Positions 1-8,666 are shown, counted from the first letter of the stretch. The stretch: DNA of 60,122 nt from Alistipes sp. UBA940 (GCA_002293425.1 DBDE01000037.1:20141-80262); one strand, 5' to 3'. Translations and numbers: made by a program. The notes: generated by a model from the sequence alone, not told the origin.

Positions 1-141
1 CGACACAAGCTACGCGACGCCCAAGATACGCGGGACAAGTTAAGAGTTAAGAGTTAAGAACTAAGAGTTAAGAGTTGGCTACGCAACGCCCAAGCTGTGC
101 GGGACAGGCTAACGCGACGCCCAAGCTACGCAACGCGAGGC
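1..141. repeat. Degenerate intergenic direct repeats
   Basis: Three imperfect copies of a ~30-bp unit beginning GCTACGCRACGCCCAAG (about 9-39, 78-108, 109-141) flank a run of TTAAGAG repeats (41-76). The 14-mer GCTACGCAACGCCC at 78-91 recurs inverted at 3598-3611, inside the signal-peptide codons of a lipoprotein gene, so the unit is dispersed. No ORF here looks like a gene. Confidence 0.7.
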
Positions 142-200
142 TTTTTTCATCTTTTCATTTTTTCATCTTTTCATTGTTTCGGCCTCGCAGAGGCCGAAAC
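142..200. repeat. TTTTCAT simple repeat plus perfect triloop hairpin
   Basis: A CTTTTCATCTTTTCAT tract (142-175), also seen near 12620 and 18510, runs into a perfect 11-bp inverted repeat with a three-base loop: GTTTCGGCCTC, gca, GAGGCC GAAAC (176-200). It lies just past the stop of the minus-strand yggS, where it could end transcription. It lacks a clear T-run on the minus strand, so a terminator role is inference. Confidence 0.55.
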
Positions 201-209
201 AATTCTCAA

Positions 210-884
210 CTAAAATATCGCACTGCCGAGGCGGACCATAGTCGAGCCGTGGCGAAGTGCAAGCGGCCAATCACCGCTCATTCCCATCGACAAAATGTCG
301 AACACCCCACCGTCACCACCGAAAAACCGCTCCCGAAGCTCCCCAAACATCCCACGCAACCGCCCGAACTCCTCCTCGACCGTCGCCCCGTCCTCGGTGA
401 AACTCGCCATCCCCATCACCCCGCGAAACCCCACGCTCTCCATCCGCCGAAACTCTCCGCCCTCAAGCCACGACACCAACTCCGGCCACTCCCAACCGTG
501 CTTGGTAGCCTCGGAAGCAACCCGAATCTCCAACAAAACGTCGATCACGCGCCCATTCTCCGCCGCCCGCCGATCTATCTCCCACAACAACCGCACGCTA
601 TCCGCCGAATGGACCAGCTCCACAAACGGAGCAATCAGCCGCACCTTATTCGTCTGCAAATGGCCTATCTGATGCCACCTCACATCGGGCGGCAAAAGCG
701 GCCGTTTAGAGGCCATCTCCTGCGGTCGGCTCTCGCCAAAAATGCGCTGACCCACCGCATAAGCCTGCACAAGCTCCTCCACCGGCCGAAACTTCGACAC
801 CGCAACAAGCTCCACCCCCGAAGGCAAAGCGGCACGGATATTCGAGAGATTGGACGAAACAGACACCTTACCTCCTGTCGACAT
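210..884 (-). CDS. yggS: YggS/PLPBP-family PLP-binding protein
   Basis: A 224-residue pyridoxal-phosphate homeostasis protein, the usual family length. The N-terminal LVAVSKF carries the PLP-binding lysine, and IFGESRPQE and HQIGHLQTNK are the family signatures; SMGMSGD and VRLGSAIF near the C-terminus contact phosphate in characterised members. The family is a single alpha/beta barrel that buffers PLP and has no established catalytic activity. The reading frame runs upstream to 1025, but the start at 884 (MSTGGKVS) gives family length and overlaps the SDR stop by 17 bases. That arrangement suggests co-transcription with the SDR. Confidence 0.9.
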   Translation of the reverse strand: MSTGGKVSVSSNLSNIRAALPSGVELVAVSKFRPVEELVQAYAVGQRIFGESRPQEMASKRPLLPPDVRWHQIGHLQTNKVRLIAPFVELVHSADSVRLLWEIDRRAAENGRVIDVLLEIRVASEATKHGWEWPELVSWLEGGEFRRMESVGFRGVMGMASFTEDGATVEEEFGRLRGMFGELRERFFGGDGGVFDILSMGMSGDWPLALRHGSTMVRLGSAIF

Positions 885-1638
885 AATATGCCCCTGCCTG
901 CTGGCGGGGAGTGATAACAATTTCGTCGATATTGACGTGGACAGGTCGCCCAGCCGCCCAAACCACCGCCTGGGCAACATCGGTCGCCGTGAGAGCCTCC
1001 ACCCCATTGTAAACCGCCGCCGCACGCTCCTCGTCGCCGTGGAACCGCACCACCGAAAACTCGGTCTCCACCATTCCCGGCCTCACCTCGGTCACCCTGA
1101 TCCCGTGGCGCAAAAAGTCGATCCGCATACCCTGGCTCAACGCATTCACGGCGTGCTTGGTGGCGCAATAAACCGCCCCGTTCTCATACACCTGACGGCC
1201 CGCAATCGACCCCAAATTGACAATATGTCCGCCCCTGCGAGCCTCTATCATAAGACCCGCCACAATGCGGGTGACATACAACAGCCCTTTCACGTTGGTA
1301 TCCACCATCGTCTCCCAATCGGCCGCATCGCCCGCATCCAGGTGCTCCAGCCCGAGACCCAGCCCCGCATTGTTGACCAACAAATCTATCGCGCGCCACC
1401 GCTCCGGCAACGTTCCCAGCGACGCCTCCACCGCCTGTCGGTCGCGCACATCGAGCGCAAGGGTCAGTACATCGACCCCGAACCTCTTCAAATCGGATTT
1501 CAGGGCCTTCAACCGTTCCGCCCGCCGGCCCGTGACGATAACATCCCACCCATTTTCGGCGAGCAGAGTGGCCGTAGCCTCGCCTATGCCCGACGTGGCA
1601 CCCGTCACGAGGGCTGTTTTACCAACTTTGTTTTTCAT
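868..1638 (-). CDS. Short-chain dehydrogenase/reductase
   Basis: A classical SDR of about 256 residues. TGATSGIGEA near the N-terminus is the NAD(P) glycine motif, NNAGLGLG follows, and YCATKHAV carries the catalytic Tyr and Lys; VRPGMVETEFS is the cofactor-binding loop. The family reduces or oxidises small carbonyl or hydroxyl substrates; similarity to the YdfG type (hydroxy-acid/serine dehydrogenase) is an impression only. Two consecutive ATGs (1641, 1638) can start it. It is divergent from the permease gene at 1685 across a 43-base gap and overlaps yggS downstream. Confidence 0.88.
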   Translation of the reverse strand: MKNKVGKTALVTGATSGIGEATATLLAENGWDVIVTGRRAERLKALKSDLKRFGVDVLTLALDVRDRQAVEASLGTLPERWRAIDLLVNNAGLGLGLEHLDAGDAADWETMVDTNVKGLLYVTRIVAGLMIEARRGGHIVNLGSIAGRQVYENGAVYCATKHAVNALSQGMRIDFLRHGIRVTEVRPGMVETEFSVVRFHGDEERAAAVYNGVEALTATDVAQAVVWAAGRPVHVNIDEIVITPRQQAGAYYVDRR

Positions 1639-1684
1639 CATAGCGCGCAGAAATTTGGGTAAAATTACTATTTTTGCGGTAATA

Positions 1685-2797
1685 ATGCGCAAATTTTTCG
1701 CCGAATTTTTTGTCTCGCGCCGCATCGAAAGCCGCGGTGTGATGGTACGCATAGCCGTCGCGACCGCCGCCACAGCCATCGCCGTGATGATCCTTGCCGT
1801 GGCGGTGATAATGGGGTTTCGGAGGCAAATTTCGGACAGGATAACCCTGTTCACAGGTCACATTCGGGTGGAAATTCCTCACCTCGACCCCGATTTGGCT
1901 TCCACGATTATGGCTATCGACGGGGTCGTGAGTGTCGAGCCGTATGCGATAAAAGAGGGTGTTGCCAAGACCGCCGAAGCCACACAAGGGGTTGTGTTGA
2001 AGGGCATTGCGGACTCTCTGAACGGGCGCGATGTGGTTGTTTCGCGCGCGCTGGGGCGGCTTTTGCAGCTTGCGGAGGGCGACCGGTTGGAGATGCTTTT
2101 TGTCGATGGCGAGCGTCCGCGGCGCGACCTCTTCCGGGTGGCAGGGTTCTATTCGTCGGGGCTGGACGAGATGGATGCCCGGATGGTGGTGACGTCGCTG
2201 GCCAATATTCAGCGGCTGAACGGTTGGGAGGCGACGCAGGTGGATGGTTATGAGGTGGTGATAGACGATTTCGGGGAGTTGGACGAGGTTGTGGGGGAGG
2301 TGTGGTCGGTTGTTCCCGAAGGCGTTTCGGTCCGTTCGGTCAGGGGCGAGTTTCCGCAGATTTTCGACTGGCTGGCGACCCACGACGTGAATGCCGCCGT
2401 GATAATCGCCATTATGACCGTCGTCGCGCTGGTGAGTATGATCTCGGCGTTGCTGGTGATGGTTTTGGAGCGCATTCGGATGATCGGTGTGCTGAAAACC
2501 CTCGGTATGCGCGGCCGCGGAGTAAGGATGATCTTTGTGATGCGGGCAGCGCGGATTTTGATCTCAGGGCTCGTCGTCGGAAACGTTTTGGGCATCGGGA
2601 TAGCCCTGTTGCAGCAGCGTTTCGGCCTGCTGAGCCTCGACTCAGAGGGCTATTTTCTCGCCACCGTGCCCATCGAGCTCGGCTGGTGGATAGTGTGGCT
2701 CGATGTGGGGACGGTGGCCGTGATCCTGGCTTTTCTCGTCATTCCGACTACCATAGTGAATCGCATAACTCCCTCAGAATCTGTGCGTTATGAGTGA
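1685..2797 (+). CDS. LolC/LolE-like FtsX-fold ABC permease
   Basis: A 370-residue inner-membrane protein. It has one N-terminal membrane segment (about 20-45), a long periplasmic domain (about 50-235) and three C-terminal segments (about 240-265, 290-320, 335-360), which is the MacB/FtsX-fold layout. The start FFAEFFVSRRIESRG and RIRMIGVLKTLGM (cytoplasmic coupling loop) resemble Bacteroidetes permeases annotated as lipoprotein-releasing. The ATPase partner is not adjacent. The frame is open upstream to 1217, but 1685 gives the expected N-terminus. It overlaps menG by 8 bases. Confidence 0.82.
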   Translation: MRKFFAEFFVSRRIESRGVMVRIAVATAATAIAVMILAVAVIMGFRRQISDRITLFTGHIRVEIPHLDPDLASTIMAIDGVVSVEPYAIKEGVAKTAEATQGVVLKGIADSLNGRDVVVSRALGRLLQLAEGDRLEMLFVDGERPRRDLFRVAGFYSSGLDEMDARMVVTSLANIQRLNGWEATQVDGYEVVIDDFGELDEVVGEVWSVVPEGVSVRSVRGEFPQIFDWLATHDVNAAVIIAIMTVVALVSMISALLVMVLERIRMIGVLKTLGMRGRGVRMIFVMRAARILISGLVVGNVLGIGIALLQQRFGLLSLDSEGYFLATVPIELGWWIVWLDVGTVAVILAFLVIPTTIVNRITPSESVRYE

Positions 2798-3551
2798 TGT
2801 AAAACAAATGTTCGACCGGATTGCGCCGACCTACGACGTGCTCAACCACGTGCTCTCTTTCGGCATCGACCGCCGTTGGCGGCAGAGGGTTATGCGTCTT
2901 GTGACGGGCAACGACATTCTGGACGTGGCGACGGGGACGGGCGATCTGGCGATAGCAATGGCGCGCCGACTGCCACACGCACGCATCACGGGAGTCGATA
3001 TTTCGGAGGGGATGCTGGAAAGAGGGAGGGGGAAAATTGCAGAAATGTCGGGCTCAGTCAGTCGCCGAGGCCGGACAAATGAAATGCAGTCCGCGCCTGG
3101 GGGGCGGCGACGGACTGACGAGTTCTACGAACTCGATTTTACTCCGCCAAACCTGCAGATCGGCGATGCCCAGAACCTGCAATTCCCCGACGCGACTTTC
3201 GACTGTGTGACGGCGGCGTTCGGGGTGCGCAATTTCGGCGACAAAGCACGGGGGTTGAGCGAAATGTATCGGGTTCTGCGGCGGGGCGGGAGGTGCATAA
3301 TTCTGGAATTTTCGGAGCCGCGAAGTGTGGTCTGGGGTGCCGTTTACAGGTGGTATTTTCATAACGTCTTGCCTTTGCTGGGGCGACTGATATCGCGCGA
3401 CAAGGGGGCATACACCTATTTACCGCGCTCGGTGGGCGATTTTCCGCCGCCCGAACGCTTTGCCGCGATGATGCTGGAGGCGGGCTTTTCGGCGGTCGAA
3501 AAGCAAAGTCTGACCGGTGGAGTTGCTTACATTTATATAGGTAACAAATGA
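2790..3551 (+). CDS. menG: Demethylmenaquinone methyltransferase with an internal insertion
   Basis: A class I SAM-dependent methyltransferase (UbiE/MenG) that methylates demethylmenaquinone in the last step of menaquinone synthesis. FDRIAPTYDVLNH, DVATGTGDLA (SAM motif I), GVDISEGML, FGVRNF and the GGVAYIYIGNK end are family hallmarks. Residues about 86-121 are an insertion between the post-motif-I helix and the LQIGDAQNL strand, where relatives continue directly. The DNA there (about 3050-3150) is palindromic: GTCAGTCGCCG pairs with CGGCGACGGACTGAC, then CGAGTTC-tac-GAACTCG. It starts inside the upstream permease gene, and its stop overlaps the next start (ATGATG). Confidence 0.92.
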   Translation: MSDVKQMFDRIAPTYDVLNHVLSFGIDRRWRQRVMRLVTGNDILDVATGTGDLAIAMARRLPHARITGVDISEGMLERGRGKIAEMSGSVSRRGRTNEMQSAPGGRRRTDEFYELDFTPPNLQIGDAQNLQFPDATFDCVTAAFGVRNFGDKARGLSEMYRVLRRGGRCIILEFSEPRSVVWGAVYRWYFHNVLPLLGRLISRDKGAYTYLPRSVGDFPPPERFAAMMLEAGFSAVEKQSLTGGVAYIYIGNK

Positions 3552-4048
3552 TGGAGAAATTGTTTTTTTCTACTTGCACAGCAAGTCGACTGAAAAGGGC
3601 GTTGCGTAGCTCATTTTTCATTCTTCATTCTTCATTCTTCATTCTCTTTGCGAGCTGCAATCCGGCAAAGAACTTCGTCGTGATCGACCTCGATGCACCG
3701 CGAATGCAGGGCTTGACGATGCTGCGGGGCGAGGCGGTGGTGGAGAACGACGGCGGCCGTAATTTGATCGTCGAGCGGGCCGAACTGACAATCCATATCA
3801 ACGGCCGGAAGGTGGCCACGGCAGCCCTTGTCGAGCCGATCCGCATTCCCCGAAAGGAGGTTTCGCGGGTCGATTACCGGCTGAAGCTGAGCTCGGTTTC
3901 GCTGGGTGCGCTGGGTGTGCTGAGCCTCGACGACGCGGACGGAGTGACGGTCGACATCGACGCCACGGTGCGTTTGGGGCGTGTTAACAAAAAAATAAAG
4001 TTGAAAAAAGTGCCGCTTTCGGAAATTTTACATAATTTCGCACCGTGA
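3548..4048 (+). CDS. Lipoprotein with repeat-encoded signal peptide
   Basis: A 166-residue protein with a lipobox FASC near residue 37 and a beta-rich body of about 125 residues (VVIDLDAPRMQGLTM onward), reminiscent of LEA-type envelope lipoproteins; the function is unknown. The signal peptide is unusual: its hydrophobic core SSFFILHSSFFILF is encoded by a tandem TTCATTC tract (3612-3645). That tract is preceded by an ACTTGC-aca-GCAAGT hairpin (3572-3586) and by GGGCGTTGCGTAGC, an inverted copy of the repeat at 78-91. The start overlaps the menG stop, and the stop overlaps the next ATG. Confidence 0.7.
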   Translation: MMEKLFFSTCTASRLKRALRSSFFILHSSFFILFASCNPAKNFVVIDLDAPRMQGLTMLRGEAVVENDGGRNLIVERAELTIHINGRKVATAALVEPIRIPRKEVSRVDYRLKLSSVSLGALGVLSLDDADGVTVDIDATVRLGRVNKKIKLKKVPLSEILHNFAP

Positions 4049-4458
4049 AGTGTGCCTTAGTCATCTTTTTTTTGATGGCCTGTACTGTCTCAAACGGGCA
4101 GTCCATAGGGCGGGTGCGGGCGGATTTGAAGCCCGAAATTCAGGTTACCGAAACGCCCGATGCCGAGCGAATAATCAGTTATTTCGACAGTCAGCCCAGG
4201 CAGCCCAAAGTTACGATGTATGCCGTCAGGCTGTTTAGCGACAATTCGCAGAGTGCCCGAGCGAGTGCCCATAGCGCGGCAAACAGGTTCGAGAATTTGA
4301 TGGAGGGCATCGAGCCGAGGGTGACATACGAGATTCCCTATTTTCGGGTTACCGCGGGTAGGTTTATCGACCGGACGGATGCTGTTGCGCTGTGCGGAAA
4401 GGTGCTGGGTGCGTTTCCAAAGGCGTTCGTCGTTGAAGAGGAGGTTACAATTAATTAA
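4045..4458 (+). CDS. Secreted SPOR-like protein
   Basis: A 137-residue protein with a signal peptide (CALVIFFLMACTVSNGQ). The C-terminal ~80 residues (VTMYAVRLFSD to FPKAFVVEEE) fit the SPOR pattern: a Y-V strand, a helix of alternating A/R, YFRVTAGRF, a second helix and AFVV. SPOR domains bind denuded septal peptidoglycan. The N-terminal linker is short. The ATGA overlap with the upstream lipoprotein gene suggests an envelope operon starting at the permease. The SPOR call rests on pattern only. Confidence 0.65.
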   Translation: MKCALVIFFLMACTVSNGQSIGRVRADLKPEIQVTETPDAERIISYFDSQPRQPKVTMYAVRLFSDNSQSARASAHSAANRFENLMEGIEPRVTYEIPYFRVTAGRFIDRTDAVALCGKVLGAFPKAFVVEEEVTIN

Positions 4459-4470
4459 AATTATATTATT

Positions 4471-4725
4471 ATGAAGAAAATTTTTGCTATTCTGGCTGTT
4501 GCGGCAATGTTCGCAGCTTGCAATTGTGCTAACAACGCGACCGAAGCCACCACCGAAGCCGAGGCTGCTGCTACTTTGGCTACCACCGAGGCTTGTTGTG
4601 CCGGGGAGTGTAAATGTGCCGAAGGGTGTACTTGCTGCACCGAAGAGGGCACCTGCACTTGCCCCGAAGGCGAATGTCCTTGTGCTAAGACCGAGGTTGC
4701 GCCTGCCGAAACCGTGGCCGAATAA
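4471..4725 (+). CDS. Small cysteine-rich lipoprotein
   Basis: An 84-residue protein starting MKKIFAILAVAAMFAAC, a textbook lipoprotein signal with the lipobox Cys at about 17. The mature part opens with an Ala/Thr/Glu-rich spacer, then a cluster with CC, CxC, CxCC, CTC and CPC motifs, 13 Cys counting the lipid-anchored one, and ends in an acidic tail. The Cys spacing looks metallothionein-like, suggesting surface or periplasmic metal or thiol chemistry, but I recognise no family. It ends 18 bases before a strong terminator. Confidence 0.75.
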   Translation: MKKIFAILAVAAMFAACNCANNATEATTEAEAAATLATTEACCAGECKCAEGCTCCTEEGTCTCPEGECPCAKTEVAPAETVAE

Positions 4726-4742
4726 GTTTTTTATCTTATCTG

Positions 4743-4778
4743 AAAACGCCCCTGCACATCTGTGTGGGGGCGTTTTTT
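4743..4778 (+). terminator. Rho-independent terminator
   Basis: AACGCCCC and CACA pair with TGTG and GGGGCGTT, followed by a T6 run. It closes the operon ending in the Cys-rich lipoprotein and isolates the phage-like module downstream. Confidence 0.9.
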
Positions 4779-4811
4779 ATTGTCTTTTTTGGGAATAATT
4801 TGCGTGGGGTC

Positions 4812-4843
4812 TTGACAAGGGGGGTGCGGGTGTTGTATGTTTG
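4812..4843 (+). promoter_or_regulatory. Bacteroidetes-type promoter of the phage-like module
   Basis: TTGA (4812-4815) is followed after exactly 20 bases by TATGTTTG (4836-4843), matching the Bacteroidetes -33 TTTG / -7 TAnnTTTG layout. The first module gene starts 33 bases further on. Confidence 0.75.
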
Positions 4844-4875
4844 CGCCCTGAAATCCAACCTCTCAACTCTCGACT

Positions 4876-5283
4876 ATGAATCGAAACACTATCATCTCGC
4901 TTGCCCGAAGCGCAGCACAAAGTGCCGGCTATGAGTTCCACACGGGCGAAATGCAAACCCTTAGCAGCACCGTCCGCCGCTATCCTGCGGTGTGGCTCGC
5001 GCCGCCCGAAACCAAAAAAACCACCGGACGCACCGAAGGCGAAACCACCTATCGCCTCACTCTCCACCTGATGACGATGCCCGCGAACGGTTTGAATGAC
5101 GAACACTGGGCCGAAATGGAACGCTGTGCGCTGGGTATGGCGGCCGAAATTGCGTCGCAACCCGAGGTTTGTTCAATCGCTAATGTGGCTTGCACCCCCG
5201 CCCGTCAGTCGCTCACGGCGCACGGCGAGAGCTCGCTAACCCTCCAATGCGACATCACCGTGTGGTATATTATCAACGATTAA
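4876..5283 (+). CDS. Phage-like structural protein, possible tail terminator
   Basis: A 135-residue alpha/beta protein, the first gene of the module. It has an N-terminal helix (ISLARSAAQSAGY), a central strand-rich part (TTYRLTLHLMTM) and a C-terminal strand pair (SSLTLQCDITVWYI). Length and strand-helix-strand order recall tail-terminator or head-completion proteins, but no motif settles this. The ATG at 4876 sits 33 bases after the -7 box. I assign it to the phage module by context. Confidence 0.5.
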   Translation: MNRNTIISLARSAAQSAGYEFHTGEMQTLSSTVRRYPAVWLAPPETKKTTGRTEGETTYRLTLHLMTMPANGLNDEHWAEMERCALGMAAEIASQPEVCSIANVACTPARQSLTAHGESSLTLQCDITVWYIIND

Positions 5284-5310
5284 CGACCCTTCACTTTTCA
5301 TTCTAAAACG

Positions 5311-6285
5311 ATGACTATCAAGACTTTACCTAAGGCCATGCAATCGGCCTTCCGCCCCGCGTGCTTTGTGCTGTCGGGTGCAGGCTCACCCCAAACAGCG
5401 GTCGATGTGGCTATTAATACACAGTTGCAGCCGGGTGCTCCTATCGGTACGAAGCGGCTTTATCCCGCTCCGGATGGCACAGTGAGTGTCAATGTGGCTC
5501 CCTATCTGCGTGGATTTTTCGATGTTAAGCCGATTTTTCGGGAGACTTCGGGACCCGGTTTGGCGACGGGTCGACTGGTTCCGTGCTCGGTTTCGGCGGC
5601 GGGCTACACTTCGCCCATTGTGCAGTTGGGGTCGGGCACCGAGGATATTCCGACCAGCGAAATCCTCTCGGCCGCGCCCTCGCACGTGACGGTGGGCCCG
5701 ACCGATATGGACGAGGTTGCGCTGGTGACCACGGCCAAGGTGATTCCGGAGCTGGTGATGCACTATTGGGGCGACGACTATGTCGAGCGCACGATGAGCC
5801 AGATCGCATCGACCGGTATGATCGCGGTGAGCATCGACGTGGCAGACTGTATCCGACGGTTGAAGGATCGGGTGAGGGTGCCCGAGGAGCGGGTGAACGA
5901 CTTCATTTTGCGATTGCGATTGGTTTCGGGTAGCGTCGAGACGGTGCTGGAACGCCACTATACGATCGACAAGGAGCGCACGGGCGGGGTTAGATTGGCG
6001 TGGGTGAATCGTTACGGCGCAATAGATTTCCACACCTTTCCGACCATAGAAGCGGTACGCACCGACGGCAAGAAGCAAACCCACACGCTGGTTTCGGAGG
6101 TGTGCGATGAGGGGCGAGCGAAGTGGCTGAGCGAGATTTTCTCCTCGCCGCGAGTGTGGCGGGCGGATGGCAAAACCCTCGAACAGGTGACTGTGGCCGA
6201 CGGTGAAGTGGTCGCCTCGCCCCTGAAACCGACCTACGTTTCGCTCTCGATAACTCCCGCAACCAAAACCCCATCCAGAAAATAG
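5311..6285 (+). CDS. Phage tail-associated protein, function unknown
   Basis: A 324-residue, beta-rich protein without signal peptide or membrane segment. It begins with strand-forming repeats (VDVAINTQLQPG, VSVNVAPYLRGFF) and ends in a Thr/Pro/Lys tail. In Bacteroidetes prophages, proteins of this size and look sit just before the large ~700-800 residue tail protein that follows here, hence the tail/baseplate assignment. No catalytic motif is visible. It is 7 bases from the next gene. Confidence 0.5.
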   Translation: MTIKTLPKAMQSAFRPACFVLSGAGSPQTAVDVAINTQLQPGAPIGTKRLYPAPDGTVSVNVAPYLRGFFDVKPIFRETSGPGLATGRLVPCSVSAAGYTSPIVQLGSGTEDIPTSEILSAAPSHVTVGPTDMDEVALVTTAKVIPELVMHYWGDDYVERTMSQIASTGMIAVSIDVADCIRRLKDRVRVPEERVNDFILRLRLVSGSVETVLERHYTIDKERTGGVRLAWVNRYGAIDFHTFPTIEAVRTDGKKQTHTLVSEVCDEGRAKWLSEIFSSPRVWRADGKTLEQVTVADGEVVASPLKPTYVSLSITPATKTPSRK

Positions 6286-6292
6286 CATAATT

Positions 6293-8662
6293 ATGGAGCT
6301 TTTTATCGACAATCGCGCGGTGACAATGGACGACGCTTCGGCCGCCGCCATCACGCTCGCCGTGGCCGCACTTACCGACCCCGAAAAAGCGCGCGCCGGA
6401 TATACCCGAACTCTGCGCATCCCTATGGGCGCGACCTGCGACGCCGTGATGGGCTTTGCGGGTCAGATCCACTCGGCCAACCACTTCAACGCCACACACC
6501 ACACCGGCCGCATCGAGCACGAGGGTGTGGTTCTCATCGAGGGACCGCTCTATCTCGACCGCGCCGTGAATCTGACCGACGGCACGGGCTATTATGAGGT
6601 TCACATCATCGGCGGGGCGAAAGAGTGGGTCGAGGGCGCGAGGGGTTGTTCGCTTCGCGGCACCGAGGTGAACTACGCCCGCACACTCACCGGAGCCACC
6701 ATCGCCGCCAGCTGGACCAACAGCGATATCGTGAAGTTCTTGCCCGTGGTGCGGACCAGGCAGGTGGCCGACTATTCGAGCGGGTCGGTCGCTCCGGCGA
6801 TGAAGATCCTGACAAGCGACGACTACCATCCTTTCATCAACGCGCGCGAGTTGATAACAGCCATTTTCAGGCAGCACGGTTATGCGGTTCGCAGCGAGTT
6901 TTTGGACACGCCCGAGTTCCGACAGCTGTTCATCAGCGGCAACTATCCGACGCGGGATGTGTCGGGTGTGAAGAGTGCGATGGACTTTCTTGCTCGGCGG
7001 GTTCGCTCTTCGTCGGCCGTGGCCAACTCCGAGGGGAGGGTTTACGCCGATCCTTATCGGCCGTCGTTTTCGGTGGGCAACGTGGTCGATACGGCTTCGG
7101 TGGAGGAGAGCAGCACGCTCGGATCGACCTGTGTCGATCTGTTTAGCCGCGGTGGATGCTTCCAGAAGGACGACGAGCGGGTCGCTTTCATTCCCACGAG
7201 CGGGGTCGATGCGGGGTTCCAGTACCACCTGCGCTACACCACTGATGCCGTTATCGGAAGCCGGACGTCGATGCGCGGCTTCGACCAGGTCTATTTGGGC
7301 GAGGATGCTCCGCGACGGTTCACTTTGGCCAATCCTTATCCCGACCGCAGGGGCAGTTTGCGTGCCGGTCGAAGCTACAAGGTGGTTGTTTTCGACCATC
7401 AGGCGGGGTGGCAGTACCAGCTTCGGTATGTTCAGGGCAGCACGGTGATTCGCCATCCGTTGGTGTTGGAGGGTCGCTGCTCGGCTGTCGGCATTGCGGC
7501 CACGACGACGGCGGTGAGGAACCCCGAGCTGTACATTCGTACCTCGCCGACGGGCAGCTGGACACCATATTATAACGATTGGGCGTTGTACGACGGCTTT
7601 GTGGAGGAACGCGGAACGTTGGATGTGGAGTTGACTGTGAGGACGGCTCCGGAGAGCATCACGACGGGCAATCCGAAGTTTTTCGACGAGATTTTCTTCG
7701 CCGGTGCGGAGCCAGGAATGCGCCTCACGTTGAAGGAGGGCACGTGGGTTCGGCCGGTGTTTTACGCTCAACCGGGCGAGGGGGCGTCGCTCGGGTTTGC
7801 AGATGTTTGCGCCCACAACGTGTCGCAGATGGAGTTTTTGGCGGCCGTGCGACAGATGTTTAACCTTGTTTTCCACACCGATCGGACGACGCGAACGGTC
7901 ACTATCGAGCCTGCCCGCCTGTTCTACATCGCCGACAATCCGCAGGAGTGGACGAGCCGGATAGACTTCTCGAAGCCGATCCACATCGAGGAGTTGGGCG
8001 GCAATCTGGCCAAGCAGATGACGTGGAGCTATCGCTCGGGCGACGATGCGGTGAGCCGCTTCAATCGCGAGAATGGCGGCCGGATGGGCGAATGGAGCGC
8101 GACGGTAGAGAATGCGGCGGCAACGAATGTTGCGCGAACGTGGCAAAATGCCCTCTTTACACCCTCGCTCGGCACGGCAGGAGTGGTCGGTGGAGCCGCC
8201 TCGGCGCGCCTCGTGCAGGCGGGCCTAAGCTCCACCGAGGAGGGCACGGCGGCGATAGTGGAGGGGACCGAGAACCTCAACTTTTTGCCCAAAATCGTGC
8301 GCTTCGAGGGTATGCAGGCTCTTCCGCAAGGTCAGGCGTGGGGCTGGCCGCAACCCTCCGGCAACTATCCCAAGCTGGCCTTTCACGCTCCCGAGAGCGG
8401 CTACACCCTCTGCTTCGAAGATCGCGACGGGGTGCAGGGGCTCCACACCTTTTGGGACGCCGATGTGCGGCTGTGGAACGGGTCTCGCCGCGTGACGCTC
8501 AACCTCGCCCTGTCGGCCGTCGACATAGAAAACGCCGACTTTCGCCGCCCCATCGCCCTCGTCATCGACGGCGAACGGGCACTGTACCGGCTCGAAGAGA
8601 TAGTGGATTACAGCCCGACCGCAACCTCGACAAAATGTGTGCTAATCAAACATATTCCATAG
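6293..8662 (+). CDS. Large phage tail/baseplate-like protein
   Basis: A 789-residue protein whose start, MELFIDNRAVTMDD then RAGYTRTLRIPM, resembles the opening of large proteins encoded downstream of tape-measure genes in Bacteroidetes prophages (distal tail or hub role). The body is beta-rich, with Trp/Tyr-rich stretches such as WTPYYNDWALYDGF. No hydrolase motif is evident. The N-terminal 100 residues look like a hub beta domain. If this is a hub, the absence of any tape-measure gene beside it is odd. Family is by recollection, not search. Confidence 0.55.
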   Translation: MELFIDNRAVTMDDASAAAITLAVAALTDPEKARAGYTRTLRIPMGATCDAVMGFAGQIHSANHFNATHHTGRIEHEGVVLIEGPLYLDRAVNLTDGTGYYEVHIIGGAKEWVEGARGCSLRGTEVNYARTLTGATIAASWTNSDIVKFLPVVRTRQVADYSSGSVAPAMKILTSDDYHPFINARELITAIFRQHGYAVRSEFLDTPEFRQLFISGNYPTRDVSGVKSAMDFLARRVRSSSAVANSEGRVYADPYRPSFSVGNVVDTASVEESSTLGSTCVDLFSRGGCFQKDDERVAFIPTSGVDAGFQYHLRYTTDAVIGSRTSMRGFDQVYLGEDAPRRFTLANPYPDRRGSLRAGRSYKVVVFDHQAGWQYQLRYVQGSTVIRHPLVLEGRCSAVGIAATTTAVRNPELYIRTSPTGSWTPYYNDWALYDGFVEERGTLDVELTVRTAPESITTGNPKFFDEIFFAGAEPGMRLTLKEGTWVRPVFYAQPGEGASLGFADVCAHNVSQMEFLAAVRQMFNLVFHTDRTTRTVTIEPARLFYIADNPQEWTSRIDFSKPIHIEELGGNLAKQMTWSYRSGDDAVSRFNRENGGRMGEWSATVENAAATNVARTWQNALFTPSLGTAGVVGGAASARLVQAGLSSTEEGTAAIVEGTENLNFLPKIVRFEGMQALPQGQAWGWPQPSGNYPKLAFHAPESGYTLCFEDRDGVQGLHTFWDADVRLWNGSRRVTLNLALSAVDIENADFRRPIALVIDGERALYRLEEIVDYSPTATSTKCVLIKHIP

Positions 8663-8666
8663 AAAA

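Noticed and set aside
1217..1684. Long N-terminal extension of the permease gene
   Set aside because: It runs antisense through the SDR gene, has no sensible residues, and the permease family starts at 1685.
5990..8146. Long minus-strand ORF of 718 codons antisense to the tail-protein gene
   Set aside because: It has no domain, its composition is Arg/His-rich as expected from the complementary frame of GC-rich coding DNA, and the plus-strand gene fits the module.
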